64,000 nucleotides of DNA from Muraenolepis orangiensis (GCA_027704905.1 CM051019.1:24362038-24426037); one strand, 5' to 3'. Positions 1-12,356 are shown, counted from the stretch's first letter. Translations and numbers: made by a program. Notes: a model not told the origin generated them from the sequence alone.

Positions 1-443
1 GACATCCAGTCCCCCGGACCACCGATACAACCCGATACTCCTGGTCGTCCTCTGGGGTCTTTAAACTCACCATGCACTCTTCAGCTGCCATCTTGTTTCC
101 TGGTGAAGGGGAAAACACAGTGTTTCCATGGCGATATAGAGGTGGGGGGGTAGATGTAAACGTGGTCAAACAGTTCAAAGTCAAGTGAACTTTATTTGCA
201 ATGCCCTTAATCACAGTTACAGTCTCAAGGGGCTTCACAGGCCCCACCCCCTCAAGGCCTGAACTTTAGGACCAGGACACACTCCTCATAACAGGCACTA
301 TATGGATTGGACATGGCGTCTAAATGCTGCCTGGGAGGAGAAACAGAATGCAGAGCATTCTAGTCACATTATGCGGCCATTCAAGAAAGAATTGAAAAAA
401 ACATGTTTTTAAATGATATTGTTTATGTGATTTAAATTACAAC

Positions 444-626
444 AATTACCTGAATTATTGACTTCTACCTGAGCACTGGTTCAGTTATTGGAGACTTGAA
501 TGAAATGAAATGCACTTTTGACTTCTGGTGACGAGTTGTTCTCTTACCTTCCTTTGTTGAAACACTCTATTGTAAGTCGCTTTGGATAAAAGCGTCTGCT
601 AAATGACTGTATTGTAATGTAATGTA
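444..626 (+). mobile_element. SINE-like insertion with L2-type tail
   Basis: The 3' part carries GTCGCTTTGGATAAAAGCG and ends in a short GTAAT repeat, a tail common to fish L2-mobilised SINEs and LINEs. The sequence interrupts an intron that continues uninterrupted in copies B and C. A second copy of the tail lies at about 19869-19935 on the minus strand. Confidence 0.6.
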
Positions 627-635
627 ACTACATCA

Positions 636-1396
636 TGTGTGCTGGGGAAGCAGGTTGAGATCAGCAGACGCCAACAAGATCAGCAGGATTGTCAGGAAGG
701 CTGGCGCTGTCCTGGGGGTCCAGCTGGACTCCTTGTTGGTGGTGTCTGAGAGAAGGATGCTGCGCAAGCTGCGTAGTATCCTTGACAACAACTCTCACCC
801 TCTCCATCAGGTGCTGACCTCATATAGAAGCACCTTTAGCAACAGACTCATTCCACCCAGGTGCACCACAGAACGCCATAGGAAGTCCTTTCTTCCTGTG
901 GCCATTAGACTCTTTAATTCCTCTACCTCGGGTCGTGAGAGGGACAGTGGAGACTCAGTGACCTGAGGCCAACGTACTTATTATTATTTTTATTTTATTT
1001 TTGGTCAACGCACTGTAATCATCTCATTGTACTTTGCACTGTCAATTCTATTTCAAATCCGAATTCACTTTTCACTTTTTCACTTTTCAGTTGAGTTATT
1101 TATTAATATATTATTACTGCCAATTTGCACTATACGTATTGTTGTGTATTGTATATACCTACGTACTACTGTTATAATACTGTAAATTATCTTCACTTAT
1201 CAATACATTTAGACTTCATTTAGAATTATTTTAACTATTTTTGTTTATAATAGTTTTATTTTAGTTAGTTGTTGTTTTGTTTTAGCTTAGGTTTTAGTAT
1301 TCTTGTGTGTGCATTTATTCCCCCTGTGTCAACTGTTGCACCTTAATTTCCCTCGGGATTAATAAAGTTTTCTGAATCTGAATCTGAATCTGAATC
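636..1396 (+). mobile_element. 5'-truncated L2/CR1-like LINE
   Basis: Non-LTR retrotransposon 3' end. Residues encoded at 637-966 match the extreme C-terminus of fish L2/CR1-type polymerases (CWGSRLRSADANKISRIV, then a conserved KSFLPVAIRLFNSS). A 3' UTR of about 420 bp follows and ends in a TGAATC repeat, typical of target-primed insertion. Only the last ~110 codons remain, so the copy is dead on arrival. A second copy of this family is at 41682-42130. The clade is inferred from the C-terminal motif and tail, not from the polymerase core. Confidence 0.7.
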
Positions 1397-1504
1397 ACCC
1401 GAAAGACATGCTATGAGAATTAACATTCATTCTAGCTTGGTAGTTTTCCATTTTCTATTAAGTATCTTGTTATGATATGCCCAAATATGTCCATCAAATC
1501 ACCA

Positions 1505-1639
<135 letters not shown>

Positions 1640-2018
1640 TAATCTCTCGTGTGAAAAGAGTACAAATTTGAGGAAGTGAGATAGTGTTCTCTGTAAGAAG
1701 CCTTCCTCTCCACATTTAGATGTTAAGCAAACTAAATGAGAAGCACTCTACACATTATAATAATAATAATTATTATTATTATAATTATTATTATTGTTCC
1801 TTTGTTTCCCCATAATTATTAATATTATTATTATTATTATTATTGTTCTTTCGTTTCCCCATTATAATTATTATAATTTTTAATTATTATTTTTAATTAT
1901 TAATCAAGAAGGAAGGAAGGAACACAGAACGGTGGCCCAACAGGCAGATTGCAGGGCGACTAAACAGTAATCAGACAGACAGAGGCTAACAAGATGGCGG
2001 TAGGCGGTCTCTCCTCAC

Positions 2019-2126
2019 CTCTCGTCCTCCACCAGCCAACGAGGCGGAGCAGAACCACCAGGGTGAGGACGGAGAAGCCCAGCAGCACCGCCACATGCAG
2101 CAGGACCCCAGGTCCCCACGTCACCG
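2019..2126 (-). CDS. Receptor copy 1 transmembrane exon
   Basis: A 108-bp exon with acceptor TTGCAG and donor GTGAGG, phase 1 at both ends. It encodes AVTWGPGV, then a hydrophobic segment HVAVLLGFSVLTLVVLL, then RLVGWWRTRG, the positively charged stop-transfer end. The exon looks identical to those in copies A (13882-13989) and C (40750-40857). Confidence 0.65.
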
Positions 2127-2527
2127 CTGCAAGACATCAGTCACAACATCTCCTGATTGTGAAGTGCGTTGAGGTCAGGCCACGGGTTAGAAAAGCACTT
2201 TATTCACTCACAGAGTCCATTCACCCATTTGTTAACAACCTACAGGGTATCTGTCTGGAACCACAGAAAACTAGAGGTTCCCCCTCAGTAGAGCGCATAT
2301 CCCTCCGCCCCACCAAATAGTCCCCTGTGGTGAAAACGTGTGGTTGAGATGCAGTCAGATATGGTCCGGCTGTTAGAAGACACATAACCGACTCATCACC
2401 AATAAAAACCTCTGGGTGGTTTTCAACCACGTGACTAAGTCCTTGACAACGGTTGCTATCCGCCATGTTGCAGCCCCTCTAACGTAAACACTGAGTGATA
2501 AATACAGACGCTCGAGTGAAGAAAACG

Positions 2528-2842
2528 ATGGTTCATTGTATTCTAGTTGGCTGTGGAAGTAAAAGGACGGCGTAGGACTATTCCGTATACCTTCTGTTCT
2601 ACATAATCAAGGGGAAGAGTTCTAAAAACTTACTGAAGAGAGAAGAGAAGCTTGGGTTTGGGCAATAAGTCGAGATGATACAACAACTAAAGACGTCCTG
2701 AAGAGAGAGAGAGTTTGCAGTAAGCATTTAGTTTGGGGACAGCCCGCTATGAACTGGGACAGATGTAATGTGGACTGGAAACCTACGCTTAACCTCTGGA
2801 AAAGACAATATAGAGAGGAAAACGCTGAGGCGGCTACAAACA
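2528..2842 (+). pseudogene. THAP-type zinc finger remnant
   Basis: Reading in pieces from an ATG at 2528 gives MVHCILVGCGSKRTA, then after frame breaks WAISRDD, VLKRERVCSKHLVWGQPA and MNWDRCNVDWKPTLNL. This is the order and spacing of a THAP domain (C-x4-C, then C-x2-H, then the DWxPTLNL end). THAP fingers occur at the N-terminus of P-element-like and related transposases and in host THAP proteins. A stop after SKRTA and frame changes show that it is broken. The sequence runs directly into the 42-bp satellite at 2855, so the rest of the gene is missing. A transposon origin is inferred. Confidence 0.6.
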
Positions 2843-2854
2843 TAATCATTATAC

Positions 2855-4850
2855 AGCAACATGCTACTATATAATACATTACAGTTATAGATATATAGCA
2901 ACATGCTACTATATAATACATTACAGTTATAGATATATAGCAACATGCTACTATATAATACATTACAGTTATAGATATATAGCAACATGCTACTATATAA
3001 TACATTACAGTTATAGATATATAGCAACATGCTACTATATAATACATTACAGTTATAGATATATAGCAACATGCTACTATATAATACATTACAGTTATAG
3101 ATATATAGCAACATGCTACTATATAATACATTACAGTTATAGATATATAGCAACATGCTACTATATAATACATACAGTTATTATACAGTTATAGATATAT
3201 AGCAACATGCTACTATATAATACATTACAGTTATAGATATATAGCAACATGCTACTATATAATACATTACAGTTATAGATATATAGCAACATGCTACTAT
3301 ATAGTACATTACAGTTATAGATATATAGCACATGCTACTATATAATACATTACAGTTATAGATATATAGCAACATGCTACTATATAATACATTACAGTTA
3401 TAGATATATAGCAACATGCTACTATATAATACATTACAGTTATAGATATATAGCAACATGCTACTATATAATACATTACAGTTATAGATATATAGCAACA
3501 TGCTACTATATAATACATTACAGTTATAGATATATAGCAACATGCTACTATATAATACATTACAGTTATAGATATATAGCAACATGCTACTATTACGTAG
3601 ATATACACTGCTACTATTACTAAGTTATAGATATATAGCAACATGCTACTATATAATACATTACAGTTATAGATATATAGCAACATGCTACTATATAATA
3701 CATTACAGTTATAGATATATAGCAACATGCTACTATATAATACATTACAGTTATAGATATATAGCAACATGCTACTATATAATACATTACAGTTATAGAT
3801 ATATAGCAACATGCTACTATATAATACATTACAGTTATAGATATATAGCAACATGCTACTATATAATACATTACAGTTATAGATATATAGCAACATGCTA
3901 CTATATAATACATTACAGTTATAGATATATAGCAACATGCTACTATATAATACATTACAGTTATAGATATATAGCAACATGCTACTATATAATACATTAC
4001 AGTTATAGATATATAGCAACATGCTACTATATAGTACATTACAGTTATAGATATATAGCAACATGCTACTATATAATACATTACAGTTATAGATATATAG
4101 CAACATGCTACTATATAATACATTACAGTTATAGATATATAGCAACATGCTACTATATAATACATTACAGTTATAGATATATAGCAACATGCGTCTATAT
4201 AATAATAGTGATAGATATATAGCAACATGCTACTATATAATACATTACAGTTATAGATATATAGCAACATGCTACTATATAATACATTACAGTTATAGAT
4301 ATATAGCAACATGCTACTATATAATACATTACAGTTATAGATATATAGCAACATGCTACTATATAATACATTACAGTTATAGATATATAGCAACATGCTA
4401 CTATATAATACATTACAGTTATAGATATATAGCAACATGCTACTATATAATACATTACAGTTATAGATATATAGCAACATGCTACTATATAATACATTAC
4501 AGTTATAGATATATAGCAACATGCTACTATATAATACATTACAGTTATAGATATATAGCAACATGCTACTATATAATACATTACAGTTATAGATATATAG
4601 CAACATGCTACTATATAATACATTACAGTTATAGATATATAGCAACATGCTACTATATAATACATTACAGTTATAGATATATAGCAACATGCTACTATAT
4701 AATACATTACAGTTATAGATATATAGCAACATGCGTCTGTATAATAATAGTTATAGATATATAGCAACATGCTACTATATAATACATTACAGTTATAGAT
4801 ATATAGCAACATGCGTCTATATAATAATAGTTATAGATATATAGCAGCAC
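2855..4850. repeat. 42-bp satellite array, about 47 copies
   Basis: Head-to-tail units of 42 bp (start ACAGTTATAGATATATAGC), nearly identical, with a few variant units: a one-base deletion near 3330, a disordered junction at 3590-3630 and GCGTC variants near 4192, 4735 and 4814. Because 42 is divisible by 3, several frames stay open on both strands; these are not genes. Confidence 0.95.
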
Positions 4851-5300
4851 GTTACTACAAAATGCATAACAGTTATAAAGGAGCATGTAACTATATAGTA
4901 AATCATATACATAGTATAGTATAGTTGGACATGGTATTGTCTCAATGTATGTAGTATTTAGTAGTATGTTCATATTAATATATATAACTTCTTTATTATA
5001 TAGTATCATGTTCATATATTACTATTATGTATTGTATAGTAACATGTTGCATTTCCTTGTACAGAGGCTACGAACCCAGACACTATTTAAAGTTAAATGC
5101 CTCCAAGCTTTTAGAGGCCTTAAATGGCTGTTTGGTGTAATGGCTGGTCTCCAAAACGAGGTCGCTCAGCACATCTGTAGCCTCACTCAGGGTCAAACAC
5201 TCAGGGTCAAACTGATGGGGATACTAGCGGGGTCCACACCAAACAGCCATTGTTTTTGTAAATATCTCCTCTTTAAATGTATTTCCAGACATTTAGCGTA
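4851..5300. other. AT-rich unassigned segment before hAT element
   Basis: The first half is AT-rich sequence decaying out of the satellite. The second half is ordinary complexity with an inverted pair TGGCTGTTTGGTGT (about 5126) and its complement (about 5237). No gene is recognised. Confidence 0.4.
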
Positions 5301-5308
5301 CTCTAAAG

Positions 5309-7452
5309 CAGTGGTTCTCAAATGGGGGTACGCGGACCCCTAGGGGTACGTTTGAGTACTGCAGGGGGTACGTGAGATTTTTTTAAAATGTTAATTAAAA
5401 AAAACATCAGTCGTGCATAATTCCTAAAATAATGATACTACAATACATTCAATTAAAATGTAAATGAAAATTCGGTAAAAAACATTTGATATTCAATATT
5501 TCTGTTTTTAATGGAATCGTTACTACCGTAAACTGTGCTAACGACATAAGGTTAGGCTACGCAATCACGTTCAATTGTGAGTGGGAAGACAGTTTTGAAA
5601 ATGGATTTGTGGTTGAAAAAACGTAGCAGCGATACAGCTGAAAACACTGAGAAAGAAGTCAAAAAGAAAGCGAAAACAGAGCCAACAAAATACCGTCAGT
5701 ATCAGGATGAATATGTTTGAATGGGATTTACCTCAACTAGCTGCAACCCTCCCAAGGCACTGTGCTTTTTTTGCGGGGAGAAATGATCCAACAGTTCCAT
5801 GAAGCCAGCGCACCTTCAATGACATCTCGGCACAAAATATCCATGTCATGTTGGTAAGCCACCAGAGTTTTTTTAAATAAAAATTTCGGACTTCAGATCA
5901 TCTCAAGAAACGATCCAAAAAGTCTCCACAACATCAGCCAAAGCACTCCAGGCGTCTTATGCGGTGTCTTTGCTCATAGCTAAAGTTCATTCGCGAACAC
6001 ATACTTTTCTGCAAGAGTTTGGAGGGGAAAACAACTGGGGAGGACATTTTTAATGTTGTTAATGCGTTTTTTGGTGAAAACGGTCTGAACTGGAAATCCT
6101 GCACCAGTGTCTGTACTGATGCAGCTGCTTCTATGACGCGTGAAAGGGCTCATGGAGCGAATTCTAAATGAAAACCCTGAAGTGCAGTGTCCTGTGTCAT
6201 ACACAAGGAAGCACTGGCGTCCAAGAAAATGAGTCCTGTGTTGCATGACGTTTTGAACGAGAGTGTAAAAGTAATCAACTTTATTAAGTCAAGGCCACTT
6301 AATGCTCGACTGTGTCGCCGCCTGTGTGAAAACATGGGAGCGGAACACACACAACTACTATTACTCACAGAAGTGCGCTGGCTCTCTCTCGAGGGAGAAT
6401 ACTCAACAGGCTGTTGGAATTACGATCTGAAGTGCGCACCTTTCTGTCAGAGCACGGATCTCCCCATGCCATCTTGTTTGAGGACACAGACTGACTTGCA
6501 AAGCTTAGCTATCTGGCAGATATATTCAGCAAACTTAACAAACTGAATGTGTGTCTGCAGGGCAAGGACACCAACATTCTGAACCTGTATGACAAGGTGG
6601 GCGGTTTTCTGAAGAAAGTAGAGCTGTGGAAAAGGGCATGTGCAGAGGGGGATTTCACCTGCTTTCCTCAGGTGGATGCTTTCCTTTCCAGTGAGGATGA
6701 CATTTGACCAACTTGATTGCTAGTTTTCATTCTTACTTCCCTGACATGGAGGATAAATCTTCACAGTTGGATTGGGTGAGAAACCCATTTCTCTTGTCGG
6801 ATGCAAATAGCAGAAAGCTTTCTGTCAGTCATCAGGAAACTCTCTTGGATGTGTCATCTGACTGTGGCCTACAGATGAAGTTTGACACATCTACTCTCAC
6901 ACAGTTTTGGGTGTGAAGAAGGAGCACCCTGAGCTGGGAAAGAAAGCTTTGGAGCTGCTTTTACCATTTGGTTCCACATATTTATGTGAGGCCTCCTTTT
7001 CTGCAATGACATTGATACAAAACAAGCAAAGAAACAGACTGGGCCTGGAAAAAAGTTGAATAACTGCAGTTGCCTCCCTGTCACCGAGAATGACAAAGAT
7101 CCTCAGTGAGGCACAAGCCCATGTTTCTCAGTAAATTACTTAAATTAAATTACTTATTAAAAGGATCAGTTCAATGCAACTAATTTCGTCTTAGTGTTAT
7201 TGCATGATGTCAAAATTGGTTTACCATGAATTTAGTGATGGATTTAAAACATTTGAAATGTAGCATTAAAGTGTTTCTCAGTTACAAGGTTGTTGTTTTA
7301 ATAAATCAGACACTGATGGTGCAGCGCTGTACTAGACCTCTTTATATAGACTTTTTTCCCCTACCAAATTGTTTTTGCGCTGATCAGGGGGTACTTGGCT
7401 GACACTTTTTTTCAAAGGGGGTACATAATTGAAAAAAGTTTGAGAACCACTG
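5309..7452 (+). mobile_element. hAT DNA transposon with BED-finger transposase remnant
   Basis: Terminal inverted repeats CAGTGGTTCTCAA and its exact complement bound a 2144-bp element, and both flanks carry the same 8-bp target duplication CTCTAAAG (5301-5308 and 7453-7460). These are hallmarks of hAT transposons. Inside on the plus strand are pieces of a BED-finger hAT transposase: NPPKALCFFCGE, SSMKPAHLQ, then a catalytic-region part and a C-terminal dimerisation piece near 6940-7100 (LPFGSTYLCEASFSAMT, then NRLGLE). Stops and frameshifts throughout make the transposase a pseudogene. It resembles the ZBED5/SCAND3-like hAT family. Confidence 0.88.
5600..7120 (+). pseudogene. hAT transposase pseudogene
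   Basis: The N-terminal BED zinc finger (about 5690-5870) keeps its Cys pair but contains in-frame stops. The middle parts include EVRWLSLEGE (about 6370-6410) and ASFHSYFPDMED (about 6720-6760). The C-terminal dimerisation segment is near 6930-7110. At least three frames are needed to read it, so no active enzyme can be made. The gene sits wholly within the hAT inverted repeats. Confidence 0.75.
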
Positions 7453-7576
7453 CTCTAAAGCACTGGGATATCTTTAGCTAGATATTCCAAGTCATCCTTG
7501 GTTTCTTTCTGTGAAAGATCCATAACAAAGTAGAAAAGAAGGTGAGAGTTTGATCCAAAGGGCTTATGTTTACTTA

Positions 7577-9031
7577 TGCCTCGTTTCCACCAAGCTGTTT
7601 TGAGAGCTGGTTCGGAGCTTGCGCGTCATCTCGAACCAGTTCTTTGGGTTTCCACCGCGATGGAGCCACTTTCTGGCTCTGTTAAGTGGTTTGTTTGCGG
7701 ATCCACTTCGAAGCTGGGCTATTCAGCAGGCTCCTCTACGTCAGGGGCTGGGGGCGGGGCTTATCGGGGCTGGGGACGGGGCTTATCGGACAAACTCAAA
7801 ACGAACTCAAAGTTTTTTTCCGCCATTTTTAAAATCAGTAAAATTCTCCGTGGACGTGAAGGTGACAGTGGTCCGTGGACGAGACAAACTGCATTTGTTT
7901 GCGTTGTTGTCCTCGGCAGAAGGTCACAATAAACTACAGGAGCTTCTAGAACAAACCGCTATTAGAAAAACTACAGCGTGAGATGTCTTCAGCGGGGGAC
8001 AGGACCGAGGAGCTAATCGATAACAAACTGGACGATACGAGGAGCTAATCGATAACAAACTGGACGATACGAGGAGCTAATCGATAACAAACTGGACGAT
8101 ACGAGGAGCTAATCGATAACAAACTGATGATCCGCTGCTGTCACTCTGGTCCTGGTAAGTTTTACTTTATAAATCTTTCCCGTGTTGCCAACCAGCTTTG
8201 TATTTATAATCTGTTTAGCGAGCTGCTCATTATCACATCAATGTTATGTTCCTATCATCACAAATGAGGAGCTATGGCTAGGCTTCTGTTAGCCGATATT
8301 AGCCTTGATAACGTCAGGATGCTACTTTCTAAAAACAGTAAAGTGTAATGGAGTCATGTTTTAATTCACTTTTCTCTTGTTTTAGTTGTTTATGGAGTCG
8401 TCTTCCCTGGACGATGCGATGCGGAGCTACCGCCCCCACTGGGCTGCAGCTCTCAGGAGCCCCTCAGCCCCTCGGAGCTTTATTAACATGGACTTATTAC
8501 ACTGCACTCTATACTTTTACATTTTGTGATTACTGTATATTGTGTATTTAATGTAGTTTTTTTTAAATAAAACATTTCTATTTTTCATACAATGTCCGCT
8601 TCATTATGCTTTATCAACCGAGAAACATAATACAAGATGACAGTTTTGAAGAAGAAAAGGCAAATGGTCCCTTCTGTTTAAGTACTCTATTAATGCAGCT
8701 CTAACGTCAAGTCCATTTTATTAGTATAGTCCTTTATCACAGTTAGGGGCTTCAACGTAATCGCGTCCATAGCACTAAAGACGAGCAGCTGTTTGTAGCC
8801 TCAAAGCCAGGAGCAACACTTTAACATCCATCATGTAATCCACTGTTGTGGAAGTTGGCGCGAGCTGCTGGGAAAGCAGAGACGTGTGACGTCATGACGT
8901 GGCTCTCTCGGCGAAAAAGTCGGTGGAAACGCAAACCGGTTCTTAGACGGCTCGTCAGTTGAACCAACTGCGAACCGGCTCTCGCGCCACCCGAGAGCTA
9001 GAACTAGGCTTGCTTTGGTGGAAACGAGGCA
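7577..9031. mobile_element. Non-autonomous DNA transposon with long imperfect TIRs
   Basis: The left end TGCCTCGTTTCCACCAA is matched by its exact complement at the right end (to 9031). Similarity continues inward for about 100 bp in blocks (GAGAGC-GGTTCG, GAACC-GTT, GTTTCCACCG). Flanks are TTA and ATA, a possibly mutated 3-bp duplication as in Harbinger elements. The interior contains 32-bp tandem repeats and no transposase. The superfamily is not settled. Confidence 0.7.
8007..8130. repeat. 32-bp tandem repeat, about 4 copies
   Basis: Nearly perfect units beginning GAGGAGCTAATCGATAACAA inside the non-autonomous transposon. Confidence 0.9.
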
Positions 9032-9105
9032 ATAGATGTTAACACTGCGAGGGGCCGACACCCAGATATAGACAGCCCTCTGACGTCATCTGAAAACCAC
9101 CCATA

Positions 9106-10002
9106 GTGGGTGAATGCATGCGAGTGGGTGAATGCGTCAGTGGATGAATACGTGTGAGAAGGTTGATGCGTGTGAGTGGGCGAATGCGTGTGAGTGGGTG
9201 AATGTGTGTGAGTGGGTGGAAGCGTGTGTGTTGGTAAATGCGTGTGAGTGGGTTATTGTATGTGAGTGGGTAAATGTGTTAGTCGGTGAAATGTGAGTGG
9301 GTGAATGCGTGTGAGTCGGTGAATGCGTGTGAATGGATGAATGCGTGTGACTGGGTGCATGGGTGTGAGTGAGTGAATATGTGTGAGTTTGTGAATGCCT
9401 GTGAGTGGGTGGATGGTGTGAGTGGGTGAAAGTGGGTGAGTGGGTGAATGCAAATGAGTGGGTTAATGCGTATTAATGGGTAGTTGCGTTTGAGTGGATG
9501 GATGCGCGTGAGTGGGTGCAAGCGTGTAAGTGTGTGAATGCATGCGAGTGGGTGAATGCGTGTAAGTGGGTGAATGCGTTTGAGTGGGTGAATGCGTGTG
9601 AGTGGGTTAATGCGTGTATGTGTGTGAATGTGTGTGAGTTTGTGAATGTGTGTGAGTGTGAATGCGTGTGAGTGGGTAAATGCGTGGGAGTGGGTGAATG
9701 CGTGTGAGTGGGTGAATAAGTGTCAGTGGGTGAATGTGTGTAAGTGGGTGGATGAGTGTGAGTGGGTAGATGCGTGGGAGTGGGTAAATGCGTGTGAGAG
9801 GATGAATGCCTGTGAGTTGGTGGATGCGCGTAAGTGTGTAAATGTGTGTCAGTGGGTGAAAGCGTGTGAGTGTGTGATTGCGTGTTATTAGGTAGGAATG
9901 CGTGTGAGTGGGTGAATGTGTGTGAGTGGGTGAATGCGTGTGAGTGGGTGAATGCATGTGAGTGGGTGAATGTGTGCGAGTGGGTGGATGGTGTGAGTGG
10001 GT
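9106..10002. repeat. 18-bp minisatellite block, running into the gap
   Basis: Degenerate copies of an 18-bp unit (GTGAATGCGTGTGAGTGG), broken by the assembly gap. The same unit recurs in receptor introns of copies A, C and the E-H array. Open frames here (Thr/His/Pro-rich or Val-Asn-Cys-Glu-Trp) follow from the period being divisible by 3. Confidence 0.93.
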
Positions 10003-11002
10003 NNNNNNNNNNNNNNNNNNNNNNNNNNNNNNNNNNNNNNNNNNNNNNNNNNNNNNNNNNNNNNNNNNNNNNNNNNNNNNNNNNNNNNNNNNNNNNNNNN
10101 NNNNNNNNNNNNNNNNNNNNNNNNNNNNNNNNNNNNNNNNNNNNNNNNNNNNNNNNNNNNNNNNNNNNNNNNNNNNNNNNNNNNNNNNNNNNNNNNNNNN
10201 NNNNNNNNNNNNNNNNNNNNNNNNNNNNNNNNNNNNNNNNNNNNNNNNNNNNNNNNNNNNNNNNNNNNNNNNNNNNNNNNNNNNNNNNNNNNNNNNNNNN
10301 NNNNNNNNNNNNNNNNNNNNNNNNNNNNNNNNNNNNNNNNNNNNNNNNNNNNNNNNNNNNNNNNNNNNNNNNNNNNNNNNNNNNNNNNNNNNNNNNNNNN
10401 NNNNNNNNNNNNNNNNNNNNNNNNNNNNNNNNNNNNNNNNNNNNNNNNNNNNNNNNNNNNNNNNNNNNNNNNNNNNNNNNNNNNNNNNNNNNNNNNNNNN
10501 NNNNNNNNNNNNNNNNNNNNNNNNNNNNNNNNNNNNNNNNNNNNNNNNNNNNNNNNNNNNNNNNNNNNNNNNNNNNNNNNNNNNNNNNNNNNNNNNNNNN
10601 NNNNNNNNNNNNNNNNNNNNNNNNNNNNNNNNNNNNNNNNNNNNNNNNNNNNNNNNNNNNNNNNNNNNNNNNNNNNNNNNNNNNNNNNNNNNNNNNNNNN
10701 NNNNNNNNNNNNNNNNNNNNNNNNNNNNNNNNNNNNNNNNNNNNNNNNNNNNNNNNNNNNNNNNNNNNNNNNNNNNNNNNNNNNNNNNNNNNNNNNNNNN
10801 NNNNNNNNNNNNNNNNNNNNNNNNNNNNNNNNNNNNNNNNNNNNNNNNNNNNNNNNNNNNNNNNNNNNNNNNNNNNNNNNNNNNNNNNNNNNNNNNNNNN
10901 NNNNNNNNNNNNNNNNNNNNNNNNNNNNNNNNNNNNNNNNNNNNNNNNNNNNNNNNNNNNNNNNNNNNNNNNNNNNNNNNNNNNNNNNNNNNNNNNNNNN
11001 NN
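10003..11002. other. Assembly gap, exactly 1000 N
   Basis: The round length suggests a placeholder of unknown true size, lying between an 18-bp minisatellite and a SINE-like repeat, both hard to assemble. The 5' part of receptor copy A should be here if it exists. Confidence 0.99.
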
Positions 11003-11346
11003 TCTCATTTTACTATTTGTAGATTGTGTATATTATATGTATATTATTATTATTATTATAATTATTATTATTATTATTTTTTTATTTTTTTATTGTACTT
11101 TGTACATTACTATAAGTCACTTATGGCACCCATTGCAATCCTGAACCATCCCTGGAAGGAGGGACTTCCACTCTGTGTTCCTTCCCAAGATTTCTTCCTA
11201 CGTAATTAAGGGAGTTTTTTCTTTCTCTTTCTTTCTAGGGTTTGGGGGTGTTGTAAACATGTGGCATGTGAAGCCCTTTGAGACTATAACTGTGATTAAG
11301 GGCTATACAAATACAATTGACAGAGAACTTGACTTGACTTGACTTG
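11003..11346 (+). mobile_element. Interspersed non-LTR repeat with TTGAC tail
   Basis: The repeat ends in ACTTGACTTGACTTG after the motif GTGATTAAGGGCTATACAAA. A reverse-oriented copy lies at 43827-44175 in receptor C in the same exon position, and tails of the same kind recur at about 180-260, 20290-20370, 29110-29180, 36930-37025 and 39650-39720. Both long copies abut the 3' half of the Ig exon, so the insertion predates the A/C duplication. Confidence 0.65.
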
Positions 11347-11459
11347 TTCTCTGGTTATAAAGAAGATGGGTAATAAAGATGAAGGTGATTACACCTGCAG
11401 ACAGATGTCATCATCGGGACGATACGTCGATCAGGCACGGTATGACCTAAAACTTATAA
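11347..11459 (+). pseudogene. Receptor A Ig V-type exon, 3' half
   Basis: It encodes SLVIKKMGNKDEGDYTCRQM, with the D-x-G-x-Y-x-C signature before the second canonical cysteine, and ends in donor GTAAGA in phase 1. The first canonical cysteine and tryptophan are absent because a non-LTR repeat abuts the 5' side. Confidence 0.7.
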
Positions 11460-11835
11460 GTAAGAAATGATATTTCAATCGATTTACCTAAATGTACACT
11501 TTGGGGTTTAAACCATTGAACCCAAACGTATTACTATGTTTCAATCTTTTAAATGTTTTAGCCTACATGTGAGGGTCCCTTAAGGTGATCTCCAGGCGTA
11601 AATGTAAACGTTGCCCCAGCCAAGGATCTCATTTGATTGTCCCGGTCCCCATGAACATGTTCTGCCCGTAGGGGCCTCCATAAACCAAGGCTAAGACATG
11701 GGTGGTGTTTGGGGGGCCTGCTGCTTCTCAGTTGGTCACACTCATGACTGTGGTTGTAAATCGGATTCTGGCAAACAAAGAAAGAGACAGTGATTTGTGG
11801 AAAGGGGGGGGGGGGGGTCTGTCTTCCTGCTGGTC

Positions 11836-12070
11836 AGCTGGACTCACCTGGTCCTCCAGGGTGCTGGACTCACCTGGTCCTCCCGGGTGCTGGACTCACC
11901 TGGTCCTCCAGGGTGCTGGACTCACCTGGTCCTCCAGGGTGCTGGACTCACCTGGTCCTCCCGGGTGCTGGACTCACCTGGTCCTCCCGGGTGCTGGACT
12001 CACCTGGTCCTCCAGGGTGCTGGACTCACCTGGTCCTCCCGGGTGCTGGACTCACCTGGTCCCACAGGGT
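11836..12070. repeat. 27-bp minisatellite, about 9 copies
   Basis: Unit GTGCTGGACTCACCTGGTCC plus seven bases, alternating CCAGG and CCCGG variants. Copies C and D have a single unit at the matching intron place, so the expansion is specific to copy A. Confidence 0.93.
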
Positions 12071-12356
12071 TTCAAGGGAGGCGTAGAGAAACTAATTCTC
12101 CAGAATTAGTTAACAATTGGTTTTATGTTTTTGAACAAATACATGTTGACTGAATTGAAAAGTGTAAATCAAAAGCGAAATGGAGAGTTTTCTCACTCCA
12201 GCAGTGTCACAGCGTAATAATTAGTGAAAAAATGAATCTCATGAATCTACTAAAGATGTGATAAAGATCACAAGTTGTTACAGAACTGTACTGATTCCAC
12301 GTGTCTTTGTTTTGGCCTTTGCTCTGTCCTTGGTTTTAATCCACACGGAGCAGCAG

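Noticed and set aside
2622..4812. Long frames on both strands with 14-residue repeats
   Set aside because: They are produced by the 42-bp satellite, whose period is divisible by 3; there is no start context, domain or non-repeat extension.
9253..11209. His/Thr/Pro-rich and Val-Asn-Cys-Glu-Trp frames, some over 300 codons
   Set aside because: The 18-bp minisatellite and the run of N keep frames open artificially.
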